Below, one piece after another: positions 10,014 to 20,967 of a stretch of DNA of 64,000 bases. How positions within the stretch are numbered: position 1 is the first letter of the stretch; each line of letters opens with the position of its first letter. Made by a program: the position numbers and the translations under genes. The stretch comes from Cryptomeria japonica (lineage: Eukaryota > Streptophyta > Pinopsida > Cupressales > Cupressaceae): positions 47,174,501 through 47,238,500 of the forward strand of contig NC_081414.1 of NCBI RefSeq assembly GCF_030272615.1, given 5' to 3'. Under the pieces are notes generated by a model. The model had not been told where the DNA came from, ran no database searches, and saw only the letters and a list, made by a program, of their open reading frames with translations.

Positions 10014-12857
10014 TTATGCAAAGGATTGGATCAAAGGGATCGAAGGATGGAAAATATGCATTGGATAATGGATAGGGTACTGGAAGAATTGGGCTTGAGC
10101 GGATGGAAATGAAGGCATGATCAACATTGGCACACACCTTGAGGGGTGATGGACTAATGGAGGAAAGATGTATTTTGGATATTGAGATTGTGACGGAGGA
10201 AAGGCTATGGATTTTGGGACATAAGGGCCCAAAACAGATGAAGAAGGTGGTGGAGAAATAGACTTGGAAGGTTTGGATGGAGGAACAACAATTTTAGATG
10301 CCAAGTTGGATGTTTCTTTAGGCTTTTGTGCTTCAAGGAGCCGTTTAGGGATCCACATGGTTTTTTATTTTTCATGCTTTTGTGGTTCCTTGGAGTGCAT
10401 TGCTTGCACAAGGGATTTAGGAACCCATATATATTTTGACTTTGCTTTATTTTTCTCAGTGGGCCTTTTTAGCCTTTTGGATATATTTTTTTCTTTATAG
10501 ATCATATTGTTCTTTTCTTTGACATGCCGATTATATTGGACATGTTGATCCTTGAATACATGTGGATTGCTAGACTTATGACTTTTATACTTGGCATCCA
10601 AATTGCTTGGAGGAGGAAAGGAATGCATGGATGGATATGAATGAAATGGATTTCTTTTGGATTGATGAAATTTACTCAAGTATGTGTACCTTTGTTGACC
10701 TTGCATAGAGGATGAAGGGATATAAGGACCTAAGATGGATGGAAAGTATGATGGGGAAGGGATATGTTTGGATTTTGAAGGGATGTTGGATTTAGTAGGG
10801 GTACCAACGTCTTGAGAGTGAGTTGTGTAGACATGAGCCTTAAGATCTTCTTTGATATGGAGGGATTCTTGCTTATGGAGATCTACTCCTTTTCCTTTAT
10901 GAATATCTTGACTTGTAGGATACTCTTTTCTTTGGGAAGAAGACGCGAGTCCATTATGAGGTGGATATGTTATGAGAGAAATAATGAGATCTTGAAGTGG
11001 ATCAGATTGCACCAAAGTGGAAGAACCCATTATGCATGTCGAGGGTTCATGAACATCTTGCACTGACACATTAGAATCATGAGGGAGATTAGGATCATGA
11101 GGGGGACTAGGATTGTGTAGTGGACATGGTTCAATGACAAGCTCTTCAAGAGATGGAATGGGAGAAATAATGGGATCATCAAAAGAAATGCGATCTTGGA
11201 GTGTATATGGAGCATTAGGACAAGGAGATGGAGGAACAAAAGGATCTTGTGGAGGATCTAAAGGAATAATTTGATCTTGACAAGGAGGAAGATCATTGAA
11301 ATCCTCTTTAAAGTTGCTTTGCTCTTGACTTTCAATGGGATCATCGGAAAGGATGGAAGGGATATCTTGATCTTTCTCAGGAAGTGGAATGTCAATGGGA
11401 TTTGAAAGGATATTATGTTCATGAAATGGAAGGGGATCATTTGGGATTGGATGGACTGGGATATCTTGATCTTGCTCAGGAAGTGGAGTGTCAATAGGAC
11501 TTTGGATAGGATGGACAAGAATAGGGGAATCATCATGAGTGTCTGGGAAGATGAGATCCTAGTCAACAATTGGATGGGATGATAAGGTTTCGGGATCTTG
11601 ATCTTGATCTATTTTAACATGCATTTCTTCATGCTCTAAATTATCCTCTTGACATGAGGTTGGACTTTGGACATGCATGGAGGATTCTGACAATGAATCA
11701 ATGTTTTGGCATGAAGGAAATGCACTTTGAACATTTGTGATGGATTTTGGCAAGGAATCAATGCTTGAACATGAGGAAGAGGGACTTCGAATAGGGTCCT
11801 CTAAAATAGGTAATGGCAATAAAGTGCATGGTTGCATTGGGTCTTGTATTTCTGAAACATGACAAGGATGTGCATCATGAATTGGATTATCTTGGCAATC
11901 AATTATGGATAGCTCTTGGATAATTGGTGTATTATTTGATGAGGACAATATGGAAGGTTCTTGTGGAACTTCTATAGGTGTAGGGATAGATGCCAGTGGG
12001 GAGTCAATTTGTTTATGGGGGGATGAGGCATTGCTAGACATAAGTGTATTATCTTGATCTTCTTCAAAGAACTCACTTGGTAATTTCCTAAAGATCATTG
12101 CAATAAAGCCACTTTTCTTTCGAGGTTTTGACATAGTTGTATCTGGAATTTGAACTTTTTTTTGGTTTGATGTCATGTTTTGATTTTGAACTAGATGTTG
12201 CTCAAATTGGTTTGACATGTTCAAAACTTGGGTTGGTGTGTGCTGCAACCTTTGTTTCTGAATGTTTGGTTGTAGTTGTTGACATTGATATTCCACCATT
12301 GGTTGAATTATTTGTTGACATTGTATAGTTGGTTGGACATATTGTTGAAATTGAACCATTGGTTGTGTATGTTGGACCATTGGTTGAACCATTGGTTGTA
12401 TTGGTTGAAAATCTGATTGATAGTAAACACCTTCTTGTTCTTGATGTGGAGGCACATAATGTTGAAATTGATGTTGTCTCTTTTCTTGAAATTGTTTCAT
12501 CATCTCTATTTGTGAGAGGAGAGCTGGTATGTCTAATCGTTCAAGAAGAGATCTTACATCAATTGGCTCAATCTTTGGATTTCGACCTGGAAGTTTTTGA
12601 AACATTTTGGACATTTGTGATCTATTCTTCTCAATGTTTTTCACTCTTTGTTCCAAAATATCTTGTTCTTGAGCTAGTTTCTCCTCTAGTTTTTGTATTT
12701 GGAGACTTGTTTCATCATAAAGAGTTTGATCGATACTGCCTTGTTGTTGGGTTGGATATAATTGTGATTGCCTTGGATTAAAATTCGATTGCATTGTCGG
12801 TTGATACATCAAACTCTGTTGCATCATTGGTGCTTGGAACCTTGTTTCAATAGACAT
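10014..12857 (-). pseudogene. Element A sense ORF, Gln/Pro/Ser-rich, gag-like position, unknown family
   Basis: A single minus-strand frame runs from ATG at 12857 to 10014, about 948 codons, interrupted only by TAG (11559-11561) and TAA (10365-10367), with no frameshift. A TTG codon 18 bases upstream is in frame, but the ATG is the likely start. The N-terminus is Gln-rich, with a coiled coil (LQIQKLEEKLAQEQDILEQR, ~codons 50-75) and a compact segment around LLERLDIPALLSQIEMMKQF. Then come Gln-rich PMVQ repeats, an Asp/Pro/Ile/Ser-rich middle of repeated DPI and HDP motifs, and a basic C-terminal part with two copies of a W-(I/V)-PK-(S/R)-L motif. No zinc knuckle or pol motif is seen. Placement after the PBS suggests a structural (gag-equivalent) protein; that is inference. 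Confidence 0.65.
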
Positions 12858-14702
12858 GTCACTATGTGAATGCAATATTTTTGGAATTTTTCAAGGATAA
12901 TATATGATATGCGACTAAATGCAAACTAAATAAATGAAAATGCAATCTATGGCAAGAATACAATCTATGTTTTTGGTTTCTTTTCAAGATTTTGACAAAC
13001 TTTTGAATGCAAATCTAAAAGAGACCCTTAGGAAATTGAAATGATGTCTAGACCTCAAAGAACAAAAGGACCAAGTGACAAAAGGACAAAATGACAATGT
13101 CTCCCCTATATGCTTGGATACTAAGCTAGGTTTGACCAAATGACATTGATGACAAAAAGACAAAAGTTTGATAAGGTCTAGAGTTCCTAACAATAACTTA
13201 GGGTTTTATCAAAGATTTGCATTACTCAAGTATGACAAAACCTAGTTTTGACACTATATGCAAATGGACAATTACTATGCAAATGACCCTAATATGATAT
13301 GATAATGACCTAAGCTTAATGAAGAGACCTAGGGTATGCAAATATGAATGTATGACAATGGTATTACTCTAATGGAAGAGGACATATGCAAATGGATGAC
13401 CCTTATTGATATGTAAAGGAGTATGACCTAGATGAAACTTAACCTTGATAGTTGACAATGACTTTGCAAAATGCAAACCTAAGATGAACCTAAATCTAAG
13501 TGACATTAATGTTGAGACAAGATTTTGAACAATGTTTGACAACCATGTTTGGAGGTGTTTTGAACTTTGTTGGATGAAATGTTCTCGTGTTTAGCCTTGT
13601 TTTGAAATCAATTTGCCTTGTTTTTGAGATGAGAAACAATTCAACTTTTGACAAGCAAAGAATACAAGATATTTCAACTTAAACTCAAGACAATCATGCT
13701 CATTCCCACATTTCTTATGGTAGGCAAGGACATTAGGTACTCGAGAGGTAGACTCATTATGGGATTCAAGGAGAATACATAGATGCTTGACCCCACGAGC
13801 TCCCCTCCATGGCACTCACTTCTCAGGGTAGCCAAGCATCAGTCCCCATGGAAATCTCCCCATGGCGAACTTAGTATCTCTTCCAAGTATTCAAACTTGT
13901 CCTTCTCAAGCAACTAGAAGGATTTTTGGCCTCTAAATACAAGGTGTTTAGTAAGGATTTCTATTAAGTGTTACTCCTTGGTGTCACACAAGTGTGATTG
14001 AGACATTAAGCCCACCAAGATACCAAACAAATGTAGTCACGCAAGCACGATTTAGACTGCAAGGCCCTACTTAGATGCTGATATGAGAAAGAGTTCAAAG
14101 GTCATCGCTTCCCAAGTAACTGCAATTCCCACGTAACGCTTCCTTCAAAGATTTCACTCATCAGGTATTTATTTATAGTGAGTTAGAATGCCAAGGTATT
14201 CTAGCCATACTCACTTTGGGTCGTTCCCTTCTCATGATTATCACTTGCTTGCAAAAGCAAAGTGGTCGGGAAGGCAGGCCCTCTAAAGGTGACACGCAAT
14301 CAAAGACACGAGCATGGTATCGAAGATCTAGATTTTTGATCACCCTAAGAAGGATGAGAGCATACTCTCCTACTCCAATGTCACACTCAACAATCAAAGC
14401 AAAAAGATGTTCATTCCAACCTATTAAAAATCACTAGGTGCCTAAAACATTAAAGACAAACACCAAGTTTAGTTGTTTCTCCAAGGCAACCTGCAAAACC
14501 CAAGTTAGAAGTTTGAGGTGTTTATTCTTTGACTATCGATTCTACATAAAACATGTTAGTAGTTTGATTTTTTGTCTTTGCCATGTGTATGCCAAGATTC
14601 TGCATAGATAATTAGTACCAAAAACCAAAGAATAGAAAATAGAATGCAAAAACAAAACAATTTTCAAGTAAAGCACTGCATTTTTACCTTTGTTCTGGAC
14701 TT
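12858..14702. other. Element A 5' untranslated region
   Basis: About 1.8 kb between the sense ORF start and the tandem array near the PBS. It is AT-rich with many ATGACAA-type words, and no ORF beyond about 74 codons looks real. A long leader is usual in Tat/Ogre-like elements. Confidence 0.5.
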
Positions 14703-14824
14703 TACACAGGCCCAGAAGTCATGACATAGGCACAGAATGCATGACACAAGTGAAAAATACATGACACAAGTGTAGAATGTCTTCAACACAGGTGCAAGTT
14801 GCTTCACACAGGCGCAGAAGTCCC
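14703..14824. repeat. Six ~20-bp tandem repeats near the PBS of element A
   Basis: Copies of ATGACACAAGTGTAGAATG and ACACAGGCGCAGAAG type run in tandem with a period of about 20-21 bp. The same core forms the nested inverted repeat at 5550-5659 near the opposite end of the interior, suggesting a shared cis-acting role or a common repeat origin. Confidence 0.75.
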
Positions 14825-14920
14825 CAGAAAACCTTGCACGACCCTATTTTTGGGTTTTTTGGCCTGCAAATCAACTTGAAAGCACTCAAAAACACAGTAA
14901 AGGGGTTAGATGGTTAGTGT

Positions 14921-14937
14921 TCACAGCGGGTTCACCA
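14921..14937 (-). other. Candidate primer-binding site of element A
   Basis: On the minus strand TGGTGAACCCGCTGTGA lies five bases inside the 5' LTR. It begins with TGG, as required for pairing to a tRNA CCA end. It is not the iMet type used by the other elements here; its spacing and GCTG core resemble the TGGCGACTTTGCTGGGGA site at 63831. I could not identify the matching tRNA. Confidence 0.55.
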
Positions 14938-14942
14938 ATTAA

Positions 14943-16495
14943 TGTAGCTAGGAATCTAGAAATCATCACACACAAGTCAAAATACTAATCTATCCCAATC
15001 ACAAAAGCTCAAATGTAATGATCTATCCTAAAAACACTCAATAGAGACATGAAAAGTAAAACATTCAAAACTAAAGATTATGCAAACCAATTGTAGATCT
15101 GAATGCTCCTTCATGCGGCTCCATTGTTCTTCTTTCTTCTCCAAATAGCCTTTGTTTGTGGATCTCACCTTCAAGTGCATACACATGAGATGAAAGAAAG
15201 TAGACAAGATATTGGCGCAAGAGTACTCGAAGCGTGATTGATTTGACAAAGTGATTAGAAATTCGATAATCTGATTATTCAATAATGTGATTGAAGAAAT
15301 TCATCCAATTTATAGAGAAATTGGAGAAAAAGATCAAATTAGCATGATTCAATTCAAATGGAAATTGCAAATCAAAAATGTCAATTATGACAAATTATGC
15401 ACTTTCTATGCAAAATTGATTGATTGATAATTCATGACAATTTATGACAAATTTCTATGTCAAGAATTGATTGATTGTCAATTATGACAAATTATGACAA
15501 ATTTCTGTGTCAAGAATTGATTGATTGTCAATTATGACAAATTATGACAAATTTCTATGTCATTCCCATGAAATTAGGAGGAAAATAGGAGAGAATGAAA
15601 ATTAGAAATTAGGAAATTAGAAAATTGAAATTGATGAAAATTAAGAATTAGAAATTGATGAAAAATAGGAAATTAGGAATTTAGGAGAAATTAGGTAAAT
15701 TAATTAATAATTTATCATTTATTAATTAATTCACAAAAAGAGGAATAATTAGCCAATTAAATGAACATTTAATTGCAATGAGAAGACTTAGGAGAAATAA
15801 ATAGTTTATTAATCCTAGAGAGAGAAATGACAAACAGGGTTAAACGATTAAATCATGAAACCCTAGAAGATGAATTAGCAATGCGAGAATGACAATTAGG
15901 TCTTGACAAGAAATAATTAATGTCGATCATGATTTTGAATTGATAAATGACCAATGCGATAAATGATTTGATTGATTGACAAACTAATCGAGATTGATAA
16001 AGAGACCAAATTGATAGGTGCCAATTGACGAGGAACAATGACTAATTGATCCAAATTGACATGATTTGAGAAGACGATGATGATTGATGACAAATCGACT
16101 GCAAAATGACAGAATTTGACAAGAGGACAAGAATTGATGACAAGATTAAAAATGACCACGATCGATGACCAAATCGATTGCAAAACAACAAGATTGAAAA
16201 TAGGACAAAACCCTAATTAGGATTGACGATGTCCAAAATGATGACAAATAAGCACGCACATTGATACGACAGGATAATTTTGACCAAAATCGTGATTGAA
16301 AGTTGTTGTCGACAAGACCGAATTTGAGAACGAAATGATTGAAGAATGCAGAAGAATGACTCTATGCTCGCAAATAATAAAGATCAAGTGCGAATCATAG
16401 GAGAAATGTTAATGCGACGCAAAAACCTAAAATGAGGCAATGCGCAAATGTTAAAGTATGACTCCGCAAGCGTTGACCATTTTTAGGTGTCTACA
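14943..16495 (-). repeat. Element A 5' LTR (right)
   Basis: 1553 bp, partner of 3462-5014. On the minus strand it starts TGTAGACACC and carries a TATA-like CTATAAATT at 15307-15315, plausibly the promoter driving the sense ORF. It is followed by the ACTGG target duplication at 16496-16500. Confidence 0.92.
15307..15315 (-). promoter_or_regulatory. Putative TATA box in the 5' LTR of element A
   Basis: CTATAAATT on the minus strand, conserved in the other LTR near 3826-3834. No other strong TATA candidate lies nearby in the expected U3 position. Initiation site unknown. Confidence 0.45.
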
Positions 16496-16500
16496 ACTGG

Positions 16501-17438
16501 ATTCCCAATTTTAATCCTAAAACCTTTTCCTTCAAGAGCTTCGTATATTGGGTCAACATTGGCCCTCTTCCAGTGGAATTTCATACACCTAAATTAATAG
16601 AATCATTAGCGAAAGGGTTAGGGAAATGCCTGGCCTTTATAGGCTCTAGGGATAATAACTATGAGAAAGATATAAAAATATTAATCAACCTCAAGTCCAC
16701 TAAACCTAAATTGAGCCCTATTGATATAATTTCATCATAAGGGAAGTGGGAGATCCTTCCTTAGTTTTATGATGGCATCATTAACACCTCAGAATGGTTT
16801 ATTTGCCACAAGAGTAATGCTATCAGAGAAACAAAAGTTAACCCTAACTCTTTTATTGACAAAATGCATCTTGACAATAGCCAATTTCCCTTAGATCCCA
16901 AGCCTCAACCCATGCCTCCTAGGAATATTTCTTCAGAAAGCTTTCCCTCACCCATCAAATCTAGGGCAGACCTGCCTGCTTTTGACACATTATCTCACCC
17001 CTCAGCTATGGCTCCTATGAAAGACAATATCGCAAATTTCACTTTATTTGATACAAAATAGCATAACCTTCCTCTTAGGAATATCACATTAGGCCCATCT
17101 CGCGCCCCCATGGTCATTCAGGTATCGAGACCCTCTTCACCTGCTATGCATCTATCCCCCAATGTAGTTTTGGTTAATAGAAAACTAGACAAGGATTCTA
17201 TCTCTTTGAATAGAGAGGCATTAAGTGACCTACTTGAATTTACCAACTCATTGAAAGAAGATATTGTTGAGTAGCTAGAGATTGTGGAGCATGGTTTTGC
17301 TGATGAAGTTGTTCACAGATATTTTGATGATGTCCTAGAAAAGGAAGGCTCGGTAGATTTCACTTAGAATAAGGATCAGCTAGACCTAGTGTTTAATTCA
17401 TCTCCCCCCCTCCTTCCCCTTGGTTATCTTTCAAGATA
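16501..17438 (+). pseudogene. LINE ORF1, C-terminal half
   Basis: Resumes the ORF1 frame after the element A insertion (codon Trp at 16498-16500, then IPNFNP), matching the DUF4283 pattern of a basic/aromatic strand followed by NIGPLPVEF. The frame runs to about 17438 with internal stops near 16738 (TAA), 16762 (TAG), 17059 (TAG), 17272 (TAG) and 17365 (TAG). No CCHC knuckle is recognisable. The later part is Ser/Pro-rich then acidic. Joined to 2841-3461 it would give about 500 codons, ordinary for a plant L1 ORF1. Confidence 0.65.
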
Positions 17439-17678
17439 GAGACTCATGGAGAGGTTCCCCCTGGTCTTAGTGAAGGGAAAACTATGGAGGACGAACCATT
17501 AGGTCTAGGCCTCAACATGGTGGGTAGAAACAAACCTGATTGTGGATCCTCTCAGAAGAAGAGAGAGAGAGAGAAGATCAAATTCGGAGTTAAGACTTAT
17601 CAATGGGAAATCTTTGGACCAAACCAAGATAACAGATGTTTTCAATTTAGGGAGGGGGAAGTTCCCTCCCACATCACC

Positions 17679-19302
17679 ATGAAGTTGTTATCTTGGAATG
17701 TTAGGGGTATAAATGCCCCTAACAAGTAGCGCATCCTCAAGCATTGTATATTCAAAGTAAAAGCTAAAATCACTATTCTTCAGGAAACCAAGCTTGACTC
17801 TCTAGCATGGAAGTCTTTTGGGAAACATTTAGGAAAGTACAATTGGATAGGTGCCACTGCGATTGGGGCATCTAGAGGCTTAGGTATTATATGGGACCCC
17901 ACTCGCATTTCTCTTAATACCATAGAGATCAAAAGTTCATGGATGGGATTATATATCAAATGCATTAGTAATAACCTTAGATTTAATTTGATTAATGTCT
18001 ATGGTCCTATCCTGAATAACCTAGAACAAGTAGTCTAGAAGGAACTATCCTCTTTCATGAGTAGGAATAAGAACATAGATTATATTATAGGTGGCAATTT
18101 TAATGCCATAAGTATTCTGGCTGAGAAATCTAGTGGATTCTCTAGAGAGCCTCAATCCTTAGTTGACTTTAGAGATTGGACCTTTCAGAATAACCTCACG
18201 AACATTCAAACAGATAATGGTGTCTTAACATGGACCAACGGGAGATCTGGTTTCAGCATGATAGCAAAAAGACTGGATAGGTTCCTTGTTAAGCATAACT
18301 TAGGCTTTCTCAACAATATCCCAATTAAGGCATCCATTCTCCCCTTCTCAAGTTTGGATCACTTTCCAATCCAATTATCTTTAGCTGAAGACCTCAAGCT
18401 GGTGAAATGTCCATTTAAATTCGAACTCATGTGGCTGAAAGAAGATAATTTCATAGATATGTTAGAAAAATGGTGGTAATCATACAAGGTATCCGGGTCC
18501 ATGCTCTTTTTCTTTGTATCTAAGCTTAAGTTGATCAAACAACCTCTTCTTTCTTGGAACTAGGAAAAATTTGGTAACATATTTGAAGCCAAGCCAAAAT
18601 TGAACTTGAACTAAATGATCTAAATGAACTAGTGATCAAGGGTGGTATGGATCAAGAACGATATTTGAAAGAGAAAACCCTCATGAAAAAATATAAAGAC
18701 ATCCTCTCAAAAGAGGAAACATTTTGGAAACAAAAATCACGAGATACTTGGCTAATTGACGAGGACAAAAATACTAAATTATTTCATGCCAGTACTAAAG
18801 CAAGAAGGAGCAGAAATAAAATCACTAAAATAATTGATGGTAATGGCAATTTGATAGAAGATCCTGAAGGTATAGCCATTCATACTACAATTTTTTTCCA
18901 AACCCTACTCAATTCAGAATCTTCTAACTTGATCACCCAGGAAAGCCTCCTTTAGAATATCCCCACACTAATCTCTAACGAACAAAATAGGTCTCTCAAC
19001 CAAAGCTTCACAATAAAGAAAATTAAGAAAGTAGTTAAAGAATTACACCCCAATAAAGCTCCCAATCTGGATGGCTTTCCAACTACCTTTTTCCAAGCAT
19101 GCTCGCATTTTCTGGGAGTAGAATTAGTGGATGCTCTTGAAGGAGCTGGGAATTCAGGTAGGATCCTTCGAGAGATTAACAACACCTTTACTGCCCTCAT
19201 CCCAAAGAAAGCCTCTGCTACCACCCTGGATGAATTTAGACCAATTTCCCTTGCAACATGCTTTATTAAATCTTCACAAAATCATTAGCAAATAAACTCA
19301 AA
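17679..19302 (+). pseudogene. LINE ORF2 5' part: endonuclease and start of reverse transcriptase
   Basis: ATG 17679 opens with MKLLSWNVRGIN, the first motif of the APE-type (exonuclease-endonuclease-phosphatase) domain that nicks target DNA in L1 elements. LQETK, WDP, NVYGP, GGNFNAI (normally GDFN) and SSLDHFPI (SDH-equivalent) follow in order to about 18380. The frame has stops at 17727 and 18036 (TAG), ends with TAA at 18477, and shifts before 18632. The linker KEETFWKQKSRDTWL and the RT-0/1 region (ELHPNKAP, then FRPISL near 19236) follow with another small indel. The frame breaks at 19302, where element B is inserted, and continues at 27163. Confidence 0.8.
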
Positions 19303-19307
19303 CCTTT
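19303..19307. repeat. Target site duplication of element B (left copy)
   Basis: CCTTT precedes the left LTR and recurs at 27158-27162 after the right LTR. The LINE reverse transcriptase reading continues across the two copies, confirming the insertion point. Confidence 0.9.
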
Positions 19308-20916
19308 TGATGTAGGTGTCTTGTGCCTAGCTCTCCAATTCACCCTTACTCAAGCTCCTCCCAGGTAACTTGTTAGGGTACACTCCTTAGGCCTCCAAGG
19401 CATAAACTCTACTGGATTTCCTCCTATGTATATCCTCTTGAGGTTTCTTGCTGGTTTTGACCCAAATCTTTGATTTTGAGATGGTCTCCTACTAGGTTCC
19501 CAAAGCTCCAACTAGGCTCCAAAGACCTCCACCAAGGATCTTCACTCTAACATCTTGTTTGAAGGTTGTAGTTATGTTGTGTAGGCATTTTAAAGGTAAT
19601 TTTATTCATTGAAAAGGTCTGCACCTTCCTCCCAAGCCCTAGCCTTTCAACTTGCTTCTATCGACTGCTATTAGGCCTAATTGACTAGCCCTTCCTTGAC
19701 ATTTTTTGGTCTTCTTCCCCAGAATTTCTTAACAACCCATATAAATTTTTACATATTCAGATACCCATTTGGAATTTAAACAAGATTACTTAGTTTTCCA
19801 TCTGGGTTTGTCATACAACTAGGGTTACTGAAAAGGAGCTATTTTTAAGGGATTTAGGGCTTCTAGGCAGTTTTGGGAGATGTGCTCCAAACTCTTCACC
19901 AGTCACAATCAAAAACCCAAAAAAACTTTTATTATTTTAGTAAACTCATAGACCTTTCAAAAACACTATAGGTTGCTAGGGTGTCACTTCTTCATGGCTC
20001 TGAAAATGAGCAATCATTGATGCCCTCACACACTAGCTACAAGCTTGTGTGTTATTCATCTCACCCATTCTCCTCCTTGTGGCTTGCAAAAACAAAAAAC
20101 CTACTCTAAAAATATTTATAGGGCCTACCCAATCTATCCACTATATTACAACTTGTGCCATCCATGGATTCTCAGGTAAAATGCATTTTTACAATCAAAA
20201 CCCCAAGTTTCAAGGGTTTGTGAGCAACATTTACAAAAATAGTGATAACTTTTGATCCAAGGAACTTCAAGCCTTCATATCATACTTTATAGAAAGATAA
20301 AATAAATTCATAAATACCTCTTCTATTATGAGCACTGTACCAAACCGTACACATCATACAAAAGCAAAAAATCAAAGCAAAATTAGTCCAAACGTGAGGA
20401 AAAGCATAGGAAACCCTTGGCAAATGAATTGAATTCAAACCAAAACTTTATTAACTTTTTATTAGATATTATTATAAGGTTTTATAAACCATTTTAATTT
20501 GGTTCCAACCAACTTCCAATGCCATTTCTTTCATGGACAACTTTTGCCTAAAGATGCAAAAGTTGTCATGACAATTTTGACAACTTTTACCTATGAGTGC
20601 AAAAACACACTCCAAGGCTCTCAAGGCCTAAAAAATCACTCAAATGTAATCCCACAATGGATTTAAACAATTTACAAATATTCTATCAAGTTTCTAGGCA
20701 TCGACCTATTACAAACCAAAAATTGACATTTTGACAACATTTCAGGATAATGACAATTTTAGATCCTGAGCACAACAAAAGTGTGGAGAACCAAAATATG
20801 GCTTCCAAAAGCATCATAGGATTTATTCCACCTTATTACAACATAAAATAACTTGAAATCACATAAAAACTCTAAAATGCAAGAAAAGACAACTTTGAGC
20901 TAGGTGCTCTGCACCA
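19308..20916 (-). repeat. Element B 3' LTR (left)
   Basis: 1609 bp, TGATGTAGG at the left end and GCACCA at the right; the partner LTR has GCATCA. It aligns with 25604-27157 throughout, with scattered substitutions. No gene lies in it. Confidence 0.9.
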
Positions 20917-20928
20917 TACTCCCCTGTG
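20917..20928 (-). other. Polypurine tract of element B
   Basis: On the minus strand ACAGGGGAGTA directly precedes the TGGTGCAGAG start of the 3' LTR, the expected position of the plus-strand primer. Confidence 0.75.
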
Positions 20929-20967
20929 GTAAGGAACTAAAGTCCCTTGAGTTATCAGGTCTGCTAG

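Larger units (their letters stand above)
3462..16495 (-). mobile_element. Element A: 13-kb LTR retrotransposon without pol, with antisense PMD ORF
   Basis: Two 1553-bp LTRs (3462-5014 and 14943-16495) start TGTAG, end CTACA, and are flanked by ACTGG. By eye they differ at roughly 26-28 positions (about 1.7 percent), mostly transitions. Orientation is minus: a polypurine tract lies inside the left LTR and a PBS-like TGGTGAACCCGC inside the right one. The 9.9-kb interior has no protease, reverse transcriptase, RNase H or integrase motif on either strand. It holds a ~948-codon sense ORF (10014-12857) and, on the opposite strand next to the 3' LTR, a plant mobile domain ORF (5835-7619). Antisense additional ORFs before the 3' LTR are known in plant Tat-type gypsy elements, so A is probably a non-autonomous relative. 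It is inserted in LINE ORF1. Confidence 0.9.

Noticed and set aside
12137-12781. Plus-strand ORFs of 63 and 150 codons rich in Val/Leu
   Set aside because: They are shadows of the Gln-rich sense ORF of element A (CAA/CAG read as TTG/CTG).
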